From positions 1 to 25,130 of the forward strand of contig CAYZVX010000041.1 in assembly GCA_964482055.1 (NCBI GenBank): DNA of 25,130 nucleotides, given 5' to 3'. The DNA is from G020354085 sp964482055. GTDB lineage: Bacteria; Pseudomonadota; Gammaproteobacteria; Acidiferrobacterales; Sulfurifustaceae. This document shows positions 8,162 to 16,500 of this stretch, in pieces (the stretch's first letter is position 1; each line of letters opens with the position of its first letter). Under the pieces are notes generated by a model. It had not been told where the DNA came from. It made no database searches and worked only from the letters and a program-made list of their open reading frames with translations. A program made the translations under genes and the position numbers.

Positions 8162-8569
8162 TCACTGCGCAATGATCGAGCCCGCAGGCCGGGCTGTGCT
8201 TGCGGCGTAGTCGGCCTCGAGCCCCTGGTGCTCGGTGGTCTTGTTTCGCCGCCACCAAGTCACCAGGGCGTCGAAGTCACCGTCAAACTTCCTCTCTTTC
8301 AGCTGCTCGGTGACCATTGTGCAGACGACGGCCGAGCCCGCATCGACCGGCCGCTTGGTCGCGGCGTGGTCGCAGATCCAGAAGGCACGCTCGAGTTGAG
8401 CGGCTGAAAGCTGCGGTACCGGTGCCGCCACCGATTGCGGCGCATCCGTTCCTTCTTGCGCCATCGTGCCGAGAGCGACAAAGCCGAGCGCCGTTGCGAC
8501 GGCGGCGCCGAGCGTGGCCTTTCCAAAGGCCGACGCGTGGCGTCTGGTTGAGACAAGTGCATGTGTCAT
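8162..8569 (-). CDS. Exported hypothetical protein, two Cys
   Basis: A 135-residue product I do not recognise. ATG 8569 is preceded by a perfect AGGAGG (8575-8580), a very strong ribosome site. Residues 1-38 form a signal peptide with a hydrophobic core (LGAAVATALGFVALG) and a likely cleavage near TMA-QEG. The mature part contains AFWICDHAATKRPVDAGSAVVCTMVTEQLKERKFDGDFDALVTWW, with two Cys 14 residues apart that could form a disulfide, then a Trp-rich turn and a charged stretch. It lies 151 bases downstream of the other secreted gene on the same strand and may share the sigma54-dependent transcript. No enzymatic motif is visible. Confidence 0.75.
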   Translation of the reverse strand: MTHALVSTRRHASAFGKATLGAAVATALGFVALGTMAQEGTDAPQSVAAPVPQLSAAQLERAFWICDHAATKRPVDAGSAVVCTMVTEQLKERKFDGDFDALVTWWRRNKTTEHQGLEADYAASTARPAGSIIAQ

Positions 8570-8720
8570 GGCGTCCTCCTAGGTGGTTGTGCGCGGGATC
8601 GAAGACCCGCGCGTCTCGCCTCCCGAACGCTCCGGAGGGGGAGCAGGTACCGCCCGTGCCCGGGACGGCGCCTGCTCGCCGGAACCGCGGGGCTGTTTGT
8701 CATAGGATCCAGCGTGGCCT

Positions 8721-9038
8721 TCAACGATTAATCTCACTGCCGTAGAAGTAGTCACTGGCGCCGCGCTGATCCGTGATCCGGGCCAGCGGATGACGCACCT
8801 CGGCGATGCTGCGGTTATCGGACACTTCCGCACACCAGACGGACGTTTCCGAATCCCCGCACGCCTGCCGCGGCGGCAGTGGCTGCGCGCCTGCACACCA
8901 GACGGACGACTCCGAATCCGCGCAGGCCTGTTTCTGCGGCAGTGGCAGGGTGGTGATTGCGCTTTCCGCCATGACCCACATCGGCGACAGTGACAACGCA
9001 AACAACAGGGCAGTCTTTGCAGCGGTCTTGCCTTTCAT
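8721..9038 (-). CDS. Small exported protein with duplicated Cys-DSE-SVWC motif
   Basis: A 105-residue unrecognised protein from ATG 9038, with AGGAG at a normal distance. A clear signal peptide (KTALLFALSLSPMWVMA) would give a mature protein of about 80 residues. This contains a tandem duplication of 21 residues, QACADSESSVWCAGAQPLPP followed by QACGDSETSVWCAEV, with two Cys per copy. The C terminus ends RGASDYFYGSEINR. The DNA shows the same 63-base duplication. It is the first gene downstream of a candidate sigma54 promoter and of paired palindromes beside the activator gene, which suggests it is the main regulated target. Possible roles are a disulfide-bonded periplasmic sensor partner or metal/redox protein; no family is known to me. 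Confidence 0.75.
   Translation of the reverse strand: MKGKTAAKTALLFALSLSPMWVMAESAITTLPLPQKQACADSESSVWCAGAQPLPPRQACGDSETSVWCAEVSDNRSIAEVRHPLARITDQRGASDYFYGSEINR
8820..8945. repeat. 63-bp direct repeat inside the small secreted gene
   Basis: Two diverged direct copies with a period of 63 bases, anchored by CACACCAGACGGACG at 8831 and again at 8894. They encode the duplicated 21-residue Cys-containing unit. Sequence divergence between copies, while the Cys, DSE and SVWC residues are kept, points to selection on the protein. Confidence 0.85.
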
Positions 9039-9210
9039 GGGAAGTCTCCTTGCAGATTCTTACATCTGCACATGTCGCACCTTGTTTAGCTGCGGTTCAC
9101 TCAGAGCTGGTACTCTCGCTGCCGAACGACCCGCCCCGGCCACAACGACGAGAACCGTGAGTGCGTGATCCTCGCTGCTGTGGTGTGAGACAAACGACAG
9201 TCCCTACCTA

Positions 9211-9226
9211 CGCATACGCCGTGCCA
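9211..9226 (-). promoter_or_regulatory. Sigma54 (RpoN) promoter, -24/-12 type
   Basis: On the minus strand the site reads TGGCACGGCGTATGCG. GG and GC are separated by exactly 10 bases, and it differs from TGGCACG-N4-TTGC by one base. Transcription would start near 9200 and run through a leader of about 160 bases into the small secreted gene at 9038. The neighbouring GAFTGA-type activator gene and paired palindromes upstream make it credible. Confidence 0.72.
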
Positions 9227-9254
9227 CAGCGACGCGCCCGGAAAACACCAGGCT

Positions 9255-9267
9255 CCTCAAATAGTTG
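9255..9267 (+). promoter_or_regulatory. Possible IHF-binding site
   Basis: CCTCAAATAGTTG matches the TCAA-N4-TTR core of the IHF consensus but not its two first bases. It lies between the activator palindromes and the sigma54 promoter, where IHF bending is often needed, in a locally AT-richer stretch. It is a weak match on its own. Confidence 0.35.
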
Positions 9268-9307
9268 GTTAAGAACCGACGCCTGATCTGGCATCGGATG
9301 TGGCGGA

Positions 9308-9347
9308 ACCGTCTCATTTGACGGTGAGCAACCGTCGAATGCGACGG

Positions 9348-9348
<1 letters not shown>
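9308..9348. promoter_or_regulatory. Paired palindromes ACCGTC-N6-GACGGT (candidate enhancer sites)
   Basis: Two perfect dyads share identical arms and 6-base centres: ACCGTC TCATTT GACGGT at 9308-9325 and ACCGTC GAATGC GACGGT at 9331-9348. The centres are 23 bases apart. Relative to the predicted sigma54 start near 9200 they lie at about -116 and -139, the usual distance for enhancer-binding activators. The second dyad shares one base with the stop codon of the activator gene. They are the probable binding sites for the Fis-type HTH of that activator. Confidence 0.72.
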
Positions 9349-10728
<1,380 letters not shown>

Positions 10729-10739
<11 letters not shown>

Positions 10740-11091
10740 GATGCCTCGCCACCTTCTCGAACAACAGGGTCTCGTCGATCGGCTTGGTCAGGAAGTCGTC
10801 GCAGCCGCAACCCCGTGCGCGTTCTTTGTCGCCACGCATCGCGTGGGCGGTGAGCGCGATCACCGGGATGCGCGCCAGCTCTGGGTCCGCCTTCAGGCGG
10901 CGGGTGGCCTCCCAACCGTCCATGCGCGGAAGCGACAGGTCCATCAGTATCAGATCGGGCCGCGTCTCGGCTGCGCGCTCGAGCGCGGCCGCGCCGTCCT
11001 CTGCGAACACCAGCCGGTGCCGGTCCTCGAGAAGCTGTGCCAGCAGCTCGCGGTTCAGCTCGACGTCCTCGACGATCAGAATCGTCTTCAT
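10729..11091 (-). CDS. Stand-alone response regulator receiver domain
   Basis: A 120-residue single receiver domain without an output domain. It has the acidic pocket in ILIVEDVELNRELL, the acceptor Asp in LILMDLSLPRMDG, TAHAM for the conserved Thr/Ser, and FLTKPI for the Lys. ATG 11091 overlaps the kinase stop in an ATGA; a GTG two codons upstream (11097) is possible. It resembles receivers of hybrid kinases such as those of the ArcB/BarA group, here split off as a separate gene. It may act as a phosphate sink or relay between the kinase and the activator, but no Hpt protein is encoded nearby. Confidence 0.9.
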
Positions 11092-12935
11092 GCACACGAG
11101 GGTCGGTAACGGATCGGCAGTGTCAGGGTGAAGGTCGACCCCGCGCCCGGCGTGCTCGCGGCGCGGATATCGCCGCCCATCAGGCGGGCGAGGCGCCGGG
11201 AAATCGCGAGCCCGAGACCGGTGCCGCCCGCAGCTCGCCGGCTGCCGGCATCGGCCTGCTCGAACTCCTCGAAAATCAGATCGAGCTTCTCGGGCGCGAT
11301 GCCGATTCCGGTGTCGACGACCCCGACCTCGATGGAACCGTCGAGCTGGCGCGCACGCACCTCGATGCTGCCCTTGTCCGTGAACTTCGTGGCGTTGCTC
11401 AGCAGGTTCATGACGATCTGCCGCAGCTTCTCCTCGTCGACCATCATCAAGGGAAGCTCTCCCTCAAAGGCGCCGACCAGCGTTACCGAGTCCTTGAGCA
11501 AGGGCTCGACGGTGCGCATGCACTGTTCCAGTACCGGCGCCAGCCGAACCTCCGCGGGCTTGATCTCGATCCGGCCGGCCTCCACCTTGGCGAGATCGAG
11601 AATCGCGTTGATCAGCGACAGCAGTTCCTGCGCGCTCGCGAGGATCTTCTCCAGATTCTCATACTGTTTCGGCTCCAGCCCGTCCTGCGAGCGGCGCATC
11701 ACGATGCGCGTGAACCCGATGATCGCGTTGAGCGGCGTGCGCAACTCGTGCGACATGGTGGCGAGGAACGCGCTCTTGTGCCGGCTCGCGATCTCGAGCT
11801 CGCGGCTCTTGTCTTCGATTTGACGAAACAGTCGCGCATTGTGGATGGCCAGCGCCGACTGTGTGGCAAACGTTCTCAGCAGGTCGACCACCTGCAGCTC
11901 GAACGCGCCAGCGCTCTTGCGGTGAACGACCAGCCCGCCGAGCAGGTGATTTTCCCGCAGCAGTGGCACCGCCAGGATCGACCGGTAACCGCAGCGCACG
12001 AGCAGCGTGCGCCCACGGCTACGATAAGCGCTTTCGTCAGCTATATCCGGAACCTGCACCGGTTCGCCGCTCACCGCTATCCGCCCGATCGCGCCTTCTC
12101 CCCTGGAGATGGGCGCCGAGCGGATCAGCTCAACGTATTCTTCGGGCCAACGGTCCGTCGCGCGCAGATGGAACTGCGCATGCGCCTCGTCGTATTCATA
12201 CATGGTTCCGCCGTCCATGCCGGCGAGCTCAACGGCGCGCGAGACGATGGTGCTCAGCACGGTTTCTAGATCGAGGCTGGAGCTGACCGCCTGGCCGACC
12301 TCGCTGAGCGCGCGCAACTGGTCCACCGAGCGGGTGAGTTGTTTCGTGCGCGCCTCCAGCTCTTTGAACAGCCGCACGTTCTCGATCGCGATCACGGCCT
12401 GGTGCGCAAAGGTTTGCAGCAGCGCGATCTGCCGTTCGGGAAACGGCCCGACCATCCGGCGACCGACCGCGATGGCGCCGATCGGGGCGCCGTCGCGCAG
12501 CAGCGGCACGGCCAGCACGCTGCGGAAACCGTCGGTCAGCGCGGTCTCTTTGAACATGTATTCATCGTCCGACAGCACATCGGAAATCATGACCACGCTG
12601 CCGGTCAGCACCGCGCGCGGCGCTGCCATGTCGCGGCCCGCCGGCCGCGGGAAGTGTCTGCGGAAGCCCTCGTGCTGTTGCGCCGGGTCATTCCAGCCGG
12701 AATCCGGCCTTGCCAGCGCAACCAGGTGCAGCAGGCGGCCGTCGAAGGTGAAGACGTTCGCCGAGGTGGCGTTGCACAGCCTCAGGGCAGCCGCGGCGAT
12801 CGTGTCGAAGACCGGCTGTGCGCTCGACTTCGTCTCGCTGATGAGTCGCAGGATCTCGCTGGTAGCGGCCTGCTGGTCGAGGGCCTCGGCGAGCTCACGA
12901 CTGGGGGCTTCCGTTTCGGTGTCGATCGTTTCCAT
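11088..12935 (-). CDS. Soluble sensor histidine kinase with two GAF domains
   Basis: A 615-residue kinase from ATG 12935, with GAGG upstream. The frame stays open a further 124 codons, but those are Arg-rich and not protein-like. Order: GAF 1 at about residues 25-188, GAF 2 at about 205-370, a short coiled coil, then HisKA with His396 in FLATMSHELRTPLNAIIGF, and HATPase with NLLSNATKF, DTGIGIAPE and GGTGLGLAI. No transmembrane segment is present, so it senses a cytoplasmic signal; GAF domains bind small ligands, haem or chromophores. Both GAF domains contain the SVLAVPLLRDG / SILAVPLLREN core. The gene is first of three with overlapping ends, which points to co-transcription with the receiver and the sigma54 activator. 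Confidence 0.92.
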   Translation of the reverse strand: METIDTETEAPSRELAEALDQQAATSEILRLISETKSSAQPVFDTIAAAALRLCNATSANVFTFDGRLLHLVALARPDSGWNDPAQQHEGFRRHFPRPAGRDMAAPRAVLTGSVVMISDVLSDDEYMFKETALTDGFRSVLAVPLLRDGAPIGAIAVGRRMVGPFPERQIALLQTFAHQAVIAIENVRLFKELEARTKQLTRSVDQLRALSEVGQAVSSSLDLETVLSTIVSRAVELAGMDGGTMYEYDEAHAQFHLRATDRWPEEYVELIRSAPISRGEGAIGRIAVSGEPVQVPDIADESAYRSRGRTLLVRCGYRSILAVPLLRENHLLGGLVVHRKSAGAFELQVVDLLRTFATQSALAIHNARLFRQIEDKSRELEIASRHKSAFLATMSHELRTPLNAIIGFTRIVMRRSQDGLEPKQYENLEKILASAQELLSLINAILDLAKVEAGRIEIKPAEVRLAPVLEQCMRTVEPLLKDSVTLVGAFEGELPLMMVDEEKLRQIVMNLLSNATKFTDKGSIEVRARQLDGSIEVGVVDTGIGIAPEKLDLIFEEFEQADAGSRRAAGGTGLGLAISRRLARLMGGDIRAASTPGAGSTFTLTLPIRYRPSCA

Positions 12936-13438
12936 GGTTGCCTCACGGAGCTGCTCGACATCCCACGTGCACGGCGGGTCAACCGAAAGCAGCCTGCACC
13001 GTGGGCGAACCAAATTCACGCGACGGGTTGCCCAAATTCTGCTCCTACTTTGTTGCCGCTGCCATACCCGTTCCGTTCTTGCGTTGCCCATCGGGCATCG
13101 GCAAGGACTCCGGTGCCAGTTCAACCACAGGATAATTGCAACTTTTTGGACAATGGCGAGGTTGCGCCCGCGCGCCGCGCGCCGTGTCGATGCGTCCATC
13201 GAACGGGCGGGGCCACACGCGCGCGTTGCGCTCGCCTGGCGCCAGCAATGGCTTGCGCCGAGGCTTCGCTCAGATGCAAATTGACGGGCCGAGCGGCAGG
13301 TGGGCAACTAGCCGCGAACCGTCGCCCGGTCGGTCGTGTGGTGAGCCAGCTGATGAGGCCAGCGAACGCGCTGGCACCCGACAGATCAGCGTGGTGCTGG
13401 TCGACCGCCGCGTCGTGGGAAGTGATGACATGCGCCGC
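12936..13438. other. 503-base interval without a supported gene
   Basis: This lies between the hemerythrin gene's stop and the kinase start, both minus-strand. It should contain the promoter of the kinase operon, but I see no sigma70 pair with good spacing. A TGGCAC...TTGC string near 13093-13114 has GG and GC 13 bases apart, so it is not a sigma54 promoter. Several open frames cross it with Arg-rich, shadow-like composition. Confidence 0.6.
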
Positions 13439-14029
13439 TCAAGCGCGGGCCGGATATGCCTGTTCGAGGCGCGGGAGGTCTGCGTCGAGTCGCGTGCGGA
13501 TGTCAGAGCCGGGAGGCTGCGCATCGAGCTCGGCACAGGCCCGGGCGATCTGTTCCTGCTCCTGCGCCGACAACAGCCGTTCCGCCATCACATAAAGAAC
13601 GGTGTTTTCCTTCTGCACGTGCTGGCGCATGAGCGTGGCGTAGGCGCGAATGGCATCGGCCCAGGGCTGGGCGTTATCCGGTGAGGCGCCGAGGCGCGCC
13701 ATCTCGTCGATCAAGGCCCGCCCGCGCTCGTGCTCGGCGAGCATGACGCCGATCGGCCCACCCGCGCGCGGCAGGCCCTTGCGTTCGAGGAGCGGGAACA
13801 AGTGCTGCTCTTCCTTGGCGTGGTGCAGAGAGTCGACGAACTGCCTCAGCAAGACGAGCAGCGCCTCGACATCGGCGCGCGCTGGAATTCGCCCGCGCAG
13901 CGCCTGCCCCGCCATGCGCTCGGCCACGCCGAGCACGCGCAACACCTGCTCGTGCTCGGCGCGTAGAGCCGCCGTGGCACTGGGAGGTGGCGCATAGCCG
14001 GCTGCAGAACCCATGATCGCGACGATCAT
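13439..14029 (-). CDS. Hemerythrin HHE-domain protein
   Basis: A 196-residue protein with a four-helix hemerythrin-like domain. The likely di-iron ligands are in LRAEHEQVLRVLGV, VDSLHHAKEEQHLFPLLERKG, GVMLAEHERGRALIDEM and YATLMRQHVQKENTVLYVMAERLL. Together these give the H, HHxxxE, H and HxxxE pattern. It is cytoplasmic, with no signal peptide. ATG 14029 is used; ATG 14014 is an alternative, and neither has a strong ribosome site. HHE proteins bind oxygen or nitric oxide or help repair iron centres. A TTGAC-N4-GTCAA dyad 25 bases upstream suggests control by an FNR/DNR-type regulator. Confidence 0.88.
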   Translation of the reverse strand: MIVAIMGSAAGYAPPPSATAALRAEHEQVLRVLGVAERMAGQALRGRIPARADVEALLVLLRQFVDSLHHAKEEQHLFPLLERKGLPRAGGPIGVMLAEHERGRALIDEMARLGASPDNAQPWADAIRAYATLMRQHVQKENTVLYVMAERLLSAQEQEQIARACAELDAQPPGSDIRTRLDADLPRLEQAYPARA

Positions 14030-14053
14030 GTCCGACCACGCGCGGCCGAGTAC

Positions 14054-14067
14054 TTGACCGAGGTCAA
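14054..14067. promoter_or_regulatory. FNR/DNR-like dyad TTGAC-N4-GTCAA
   Basis: TTGACCGAGGTCAA is a perfect palindrome apart from its centre and matches the CRP/FNR-family pattern used by oxygen- or NO-responsive regulators. Its centre (14060.5) is 31 bases before the hemerythrin start and about 96 bases before the ssrA 5' end. The spacing to the hemerythrin start is short for a -41.5 activator site, so the real start may be downstream or the site may repress. Confidence 0.5.
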
Positions 14068-14115
14068 GCGCGCGCTGCGGTACTGCGCAATCCGGCGCGG
14101 CCCCGCCTCGGGACG

Positions 14116-14144
14116 TTGTAAACCGGGGCGGCCGCGCCTATTAT
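14116..14144 (+). promoter_or_regulatory. Sigma70 promoter of ssrA
   Basis: TTGTAA at 14116-14121 and TATTAT at 14139-14144 are separated by exactly 17 bases. The -10 ends 12 bases before the mature tmRNA 5' end, which leaves room for a short precursor leader. Confidence 0.72.
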
Positions 14145-14156
14145 GGAGTGAGTTTC

Positions 14157-14510
14157 GGGGGTGACTTGGCTTCGACGTGGGTCACGAAACCTCTGGGGCA
14201 TGCCGAGGTGCAGATCTCCTCGTAAATCCAGCTGCAACCAAATAGTTGCCAACGACGACAACTACGCTCTGGCGGCTTAATACCCGCTAGCCTCTCGCCC
14301 GCGCTGAGCCCGTAGGCTGGGATCGAGGGGTCACCTTCACGGGACCGCGCCGGTTCGTGCCTGTTGGGCCGGCGTCAAAGCTAAGCAGGCTAAGCGCCGC
14401 GATGACCCTGTCTGCCGGGGCGCGAGGCGTCAAATAAAAGACAGACTACGCATGTAGAACCGGAGCCGTAGGGCTTGCGGACGCGGGTTCAATTCCCGCC
14501 ACCTCCACCA
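14157..14510 (+). ncRNA. ssrA: Transfer-messenger RNA (tmRNA)
   Basis: The 5' acceptor strand GGGGGTG (14157-14163) pairs with CACCTCC (14500-14506), with one G-U, followed by A and an encoded CCA ending at 14510. The hallmark GACTTGGCTTCGACG follows the 5' strand. The tag reading frame at 14248-14280 encodes ANDDNYALAA and ends in TAA, typical of gamma- and betaproteobacteria. The T-arm is GCGGGTTCAATTCCCGC. At 354 nt it is of normal length and one-piece type. It rescues stalled ribosomes together with SmpB (6739-7212). Its 3' end is a common integration target for islands, and the downstream region looks like one. Confidence 0.97.
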
Positions 14511-14517
14511 GTACCCC

Positions 14518-14547
14518 AAGGCCAACCGATCTCGGTTGGCCTTTTTT
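14518..14547 (+). terminator. Rho-independent terminator of ssrA
   Basis: An 11-bp perfect stem (AAGGCCAACCG / CGGTTGGCCTT) has an ATCT loop and runs into T6. It starts 8 bases after the tmRNA CCA. Confidence 0.93.
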
Positions 14548-14774
14548 CTGCCCGCAACACCAGTATTGGCGCGGTTTCCGGGCGGCGCCTTGCGGACGCG
14601 CACGCCGTCCGAGCGCCGTTGCCGCCCCGACAGGGCCTCTCTGTTCTCGGTTTTTCTCTGCGGCCCGTGGTAGGAACCGGAGGCCACGTCCTTGCCTGAC
14701 AAGGACTTAGAGACCCGGGGTTGTAGTCAGAAACTGCCTTGCGGCGGCGACCCGGGAGCGACGAAGCAAAAAAA

Positions 14775-14790
14775 GCCGCCCGCGGGCGGC
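14775..14790 (-). terminator. Rho-independent terminator for the transposase remnant
   Basis: On the minus strand GCCGCCCGCGGGCGGC, a perfect 16-base palindrome, is followed by T7 (14768-14774). It lies 65 bases after the transposase stop. The 14548-14767 stretch beyond it holds no gene I can support. Confidence 0.7.
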
Positions 14791-14854
14791 TGGATCGTGT
14801 CCCAACGCGTGGTGTAGGTCCACAGCCCGGTGAAGGCCGAGATGCGCGCGGTGC

Positions 14855-15650
14855 TCAGCGCTGAACGGCAGACAGCCGAGCCGGGGCAGTATCGCTGAGG
14901 GCTTGCAGGCCTTCGAGCTGCATGTACCGCCGCTTCAGGGTCCACTGGTCGTTCTGCTCGAGCAGGATCGCGCCTACGAGCCGCATGACGGCGCGCTCGT
15001 TGGGGAAGATGCCCACCACGTTCGTGCGCCACTTGATCTCGGCATTCTGACGCGCCAGCGCCTTGGTGCCGTGGATCTGCAGCCAATGCGCCTTGGGGAA
15101 GTCCATGTAGGCCAGCACCTCGTGCTCGGCGCTGTCCATCAGCTCGGCGATCCTGGGCAAGCGCTCGCGCAGCTGGTCGGCCACCACGCGCCACTGCGCG
15201 TGCGCCTCCTGGGACGACTCCTGGGCGAAGACGGTGGCGATCGCGGCGCTGACCATGCGCCGCTGCGCCTTCGGGGCGTAGGCCAGCATGTTGCGCATGA
15301 AGTGAACGCGGCAGCGCTGCCAGGCGGCCTTGCGCACGTTGGAGGCGGCCGCCTTGATGCCTTCGTGGCTGTCGCTGATGACCAGGCGCACGCCACGCAG
15401 CCCACGACGCATCAGGCTGCGCAGGAACTCGGTCCAGAACGGCTCGGCCTGGCTGGGGCCGACCTTCATCCCGAGCACCTGGCGCTGGCCGTCGGTGTTC
15501 ACGCCCACCGCCACGATCACCGCCACGCTGACGATGCGCCCGGCCTCGCGCGTCTTGACGTAGGTGGCGTCGATCCACAGGTACGGCCAGTCGCCCTCGA
15601 GCGGGCGCTCGAGAAAGGCGTGCACGCGCTCGGCGAGCTCGGCCAGGCCA
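14855..15650 (-). pseudogene. IS256-family (Mutator-type) transposase, 5'-truncated remnant
   Basis: About 265 residues of the C-terminal two thirds of an IS256-family transposase. Visible parts are VHAFLERPLEGDWPYLWIDATYVKTREAG with the first catalytic Asp, RLVISDSHEGIKAA with the second, WQRCRVHFMRNML, and NAEIKWRTNVVGIFPNERAVMRLVGAILLEQNDQW. The usual 130 or so N-terminal residues are missing, and upstream sequence is unrelated. The segment that normally reads NPLERLN, with the likely catalytic Glu, is KALARQN here, so Glu is replaced by Ala. Truncation plus this change make it inactive. It lies 345 bases after ssrA, on the opposite strand. Confidence 0.88.
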
Positions 15651-15657
15651 TGGTGGG

Positions 15658-15733
15658 GGTGGTCATCGTGGAATCTCCTGCGGACAGGTTGGTGGGTCGC
15701 ACCTCGACCCTATCCGGGACCACGATGGCCACC
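15658..15733. repeat. Inverted repeat with 14-16-bp arms around a ribosome-site-like centre
   Basis: GGTGGTCATCGTGG (15658-15671) and CCACGATGGCCACC (15720-15733) are inverted with one mismatch; the outer GG/CC bases extend the pairing. The 48 bases between contain, on the minus strand, GCAGGAGATTCCACG before an ATG that opens out of frame with the transposase remnant. It marks the point where the transposase N terminus is lost, and is probably a junction of two mobile elements. Confidence 0.55.
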
Positions 15734-15808
15734 CCAAACGGGACGGCCGCCGCCGCGCGGCAAGCTGCTTCGGGCTACGCCCTACGCACCTTGCCGCGCG
15801 CTTGTGGA

Positions 15809-16054
15809 GTTACCCTAAATCCGGCAGTTGAGCGCGCGGCAGAGTGCGTGCGGCGCACCGGCTGGCCAGGCGCGAGGAGGACGCAAGGCAACCCCTTGCG
15901 ACGACGAGCAACGACGCCAGGCGGTGCGCCGCACGCGCTATGCCGTGCGCAGCGGTCTCACCCACAGCCGGTGAACCACGTCGAAGCTGCAAGACCTTGC
16001 CATGCAACGCATCTGCCCAAGCCGCGAGCGATCAACTGCCGGATTTAGGGTTAC
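15809..16054. mobile_element. 246-bp non-autonomous element bounded by inverted repeats
   Basis: The two ends are 23-base inverted repeats (15809-15831 and 16032-16054) with 22 of 23 matches, sharing the core CCTAAATCCGGCAGTTGA. Weaker pairing continues outward for about 6 bases. The 200-base interior is GC-rich, encodes no supported protein, and shows imperfect self-complementarity (GTGCGGCGCACC near 15848 and GGTGCGCCGCAC near 15922). This is the architecture of a MITE or of an insertion sequence deleted down to its ends. I do not recognise the repeat as belonging to a named IS. Confidence 0.6.
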
Positions 16055-16103
16055 ACCACTTCCTGGGACACGAGCGGCGGCTGCGGCAGCGGGCGGCGTG
16101 ACG

Positions 16104-16500
16104 TCAGTCAAGCAACCGCACCTGCTCGCGCCAGCCGTAGGGCCAGGGGCGGCCCAGCACCTTCTCGACGGCGAGGTCGGGCGATCCGACCAGCCGCTCG
16201 ATCACCTCGGGCGCGAGCAGCGTCAGCCGCATCAGGCGATGGACCTGCGAGACGTCCATCCCCTCGGCATTGGCGATCTCGGCCGCCGACGCCACCCGCC
16301 CCTCATGGAGGCGCCGTTGCCAGTGGTGCGCCAGCCCGAGCGCGCGCATCAACGCCGTGTCTTTTGGTCTCGGTGCGCGCCGGGCGGCGCGATCACCGCG
16401 CGCCGGATGCCGCGCTGCACCAGCCGCCAAGGCACGGAGGTTTCCAGTTTCACGCCGCCCGCCGGCGTCGGCAGTTTCTGGGTGACCGGTGCTCCCTCGA
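16104..16500 (-). pseudogene. Broken mobile-element HTH gene (recombinase-associated type)
   Basis: Two minus-strand frames together resemble a small HTH protein often encoded beside serine recombinases in phages and integrative elements. The C-terminal frame reads ALMRALGLAHHWQRRLHEGRVASAAEIANAEG, then VSQVHRLMRLTLLAPEVIERLVG and VLGRPWPYGWREQVRLLD. The N-terminal frame reads FEGAPVTQKLPTPAGG, then ETSVPWRLVQRGIRRAVIAPPGA. The frames separate near 16375. The upstream (5') end runs into the RND pump gene near 16500-16515, so the gene is also truncated. The family call is from memory of the LARAF/W-RW...LLAPDIVEAIL pattern. Confidence 0.6.

Noticed and set aside
13093..13114. TGGCAC...TTGC string upstream of the kinase gene
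   Set aside because: GG and GC are 13 bases apart rather than 10, so it does not fit sigma54.
14589..14600. CTTGCGGACGCG repeated 115 bases after the same string in ssrA
   Set aside because: Only 12 GC-rich bases; similarity does not extend, so it is not called an attachment site.
14430..14702. Minus-strand ORF of 90 residues containing WRELNPRP
   Set aside because: It is the antisense of the tmRNA 3' end and terminator; this RELNPRP-like string is a well-known false protein from such RNA genes.
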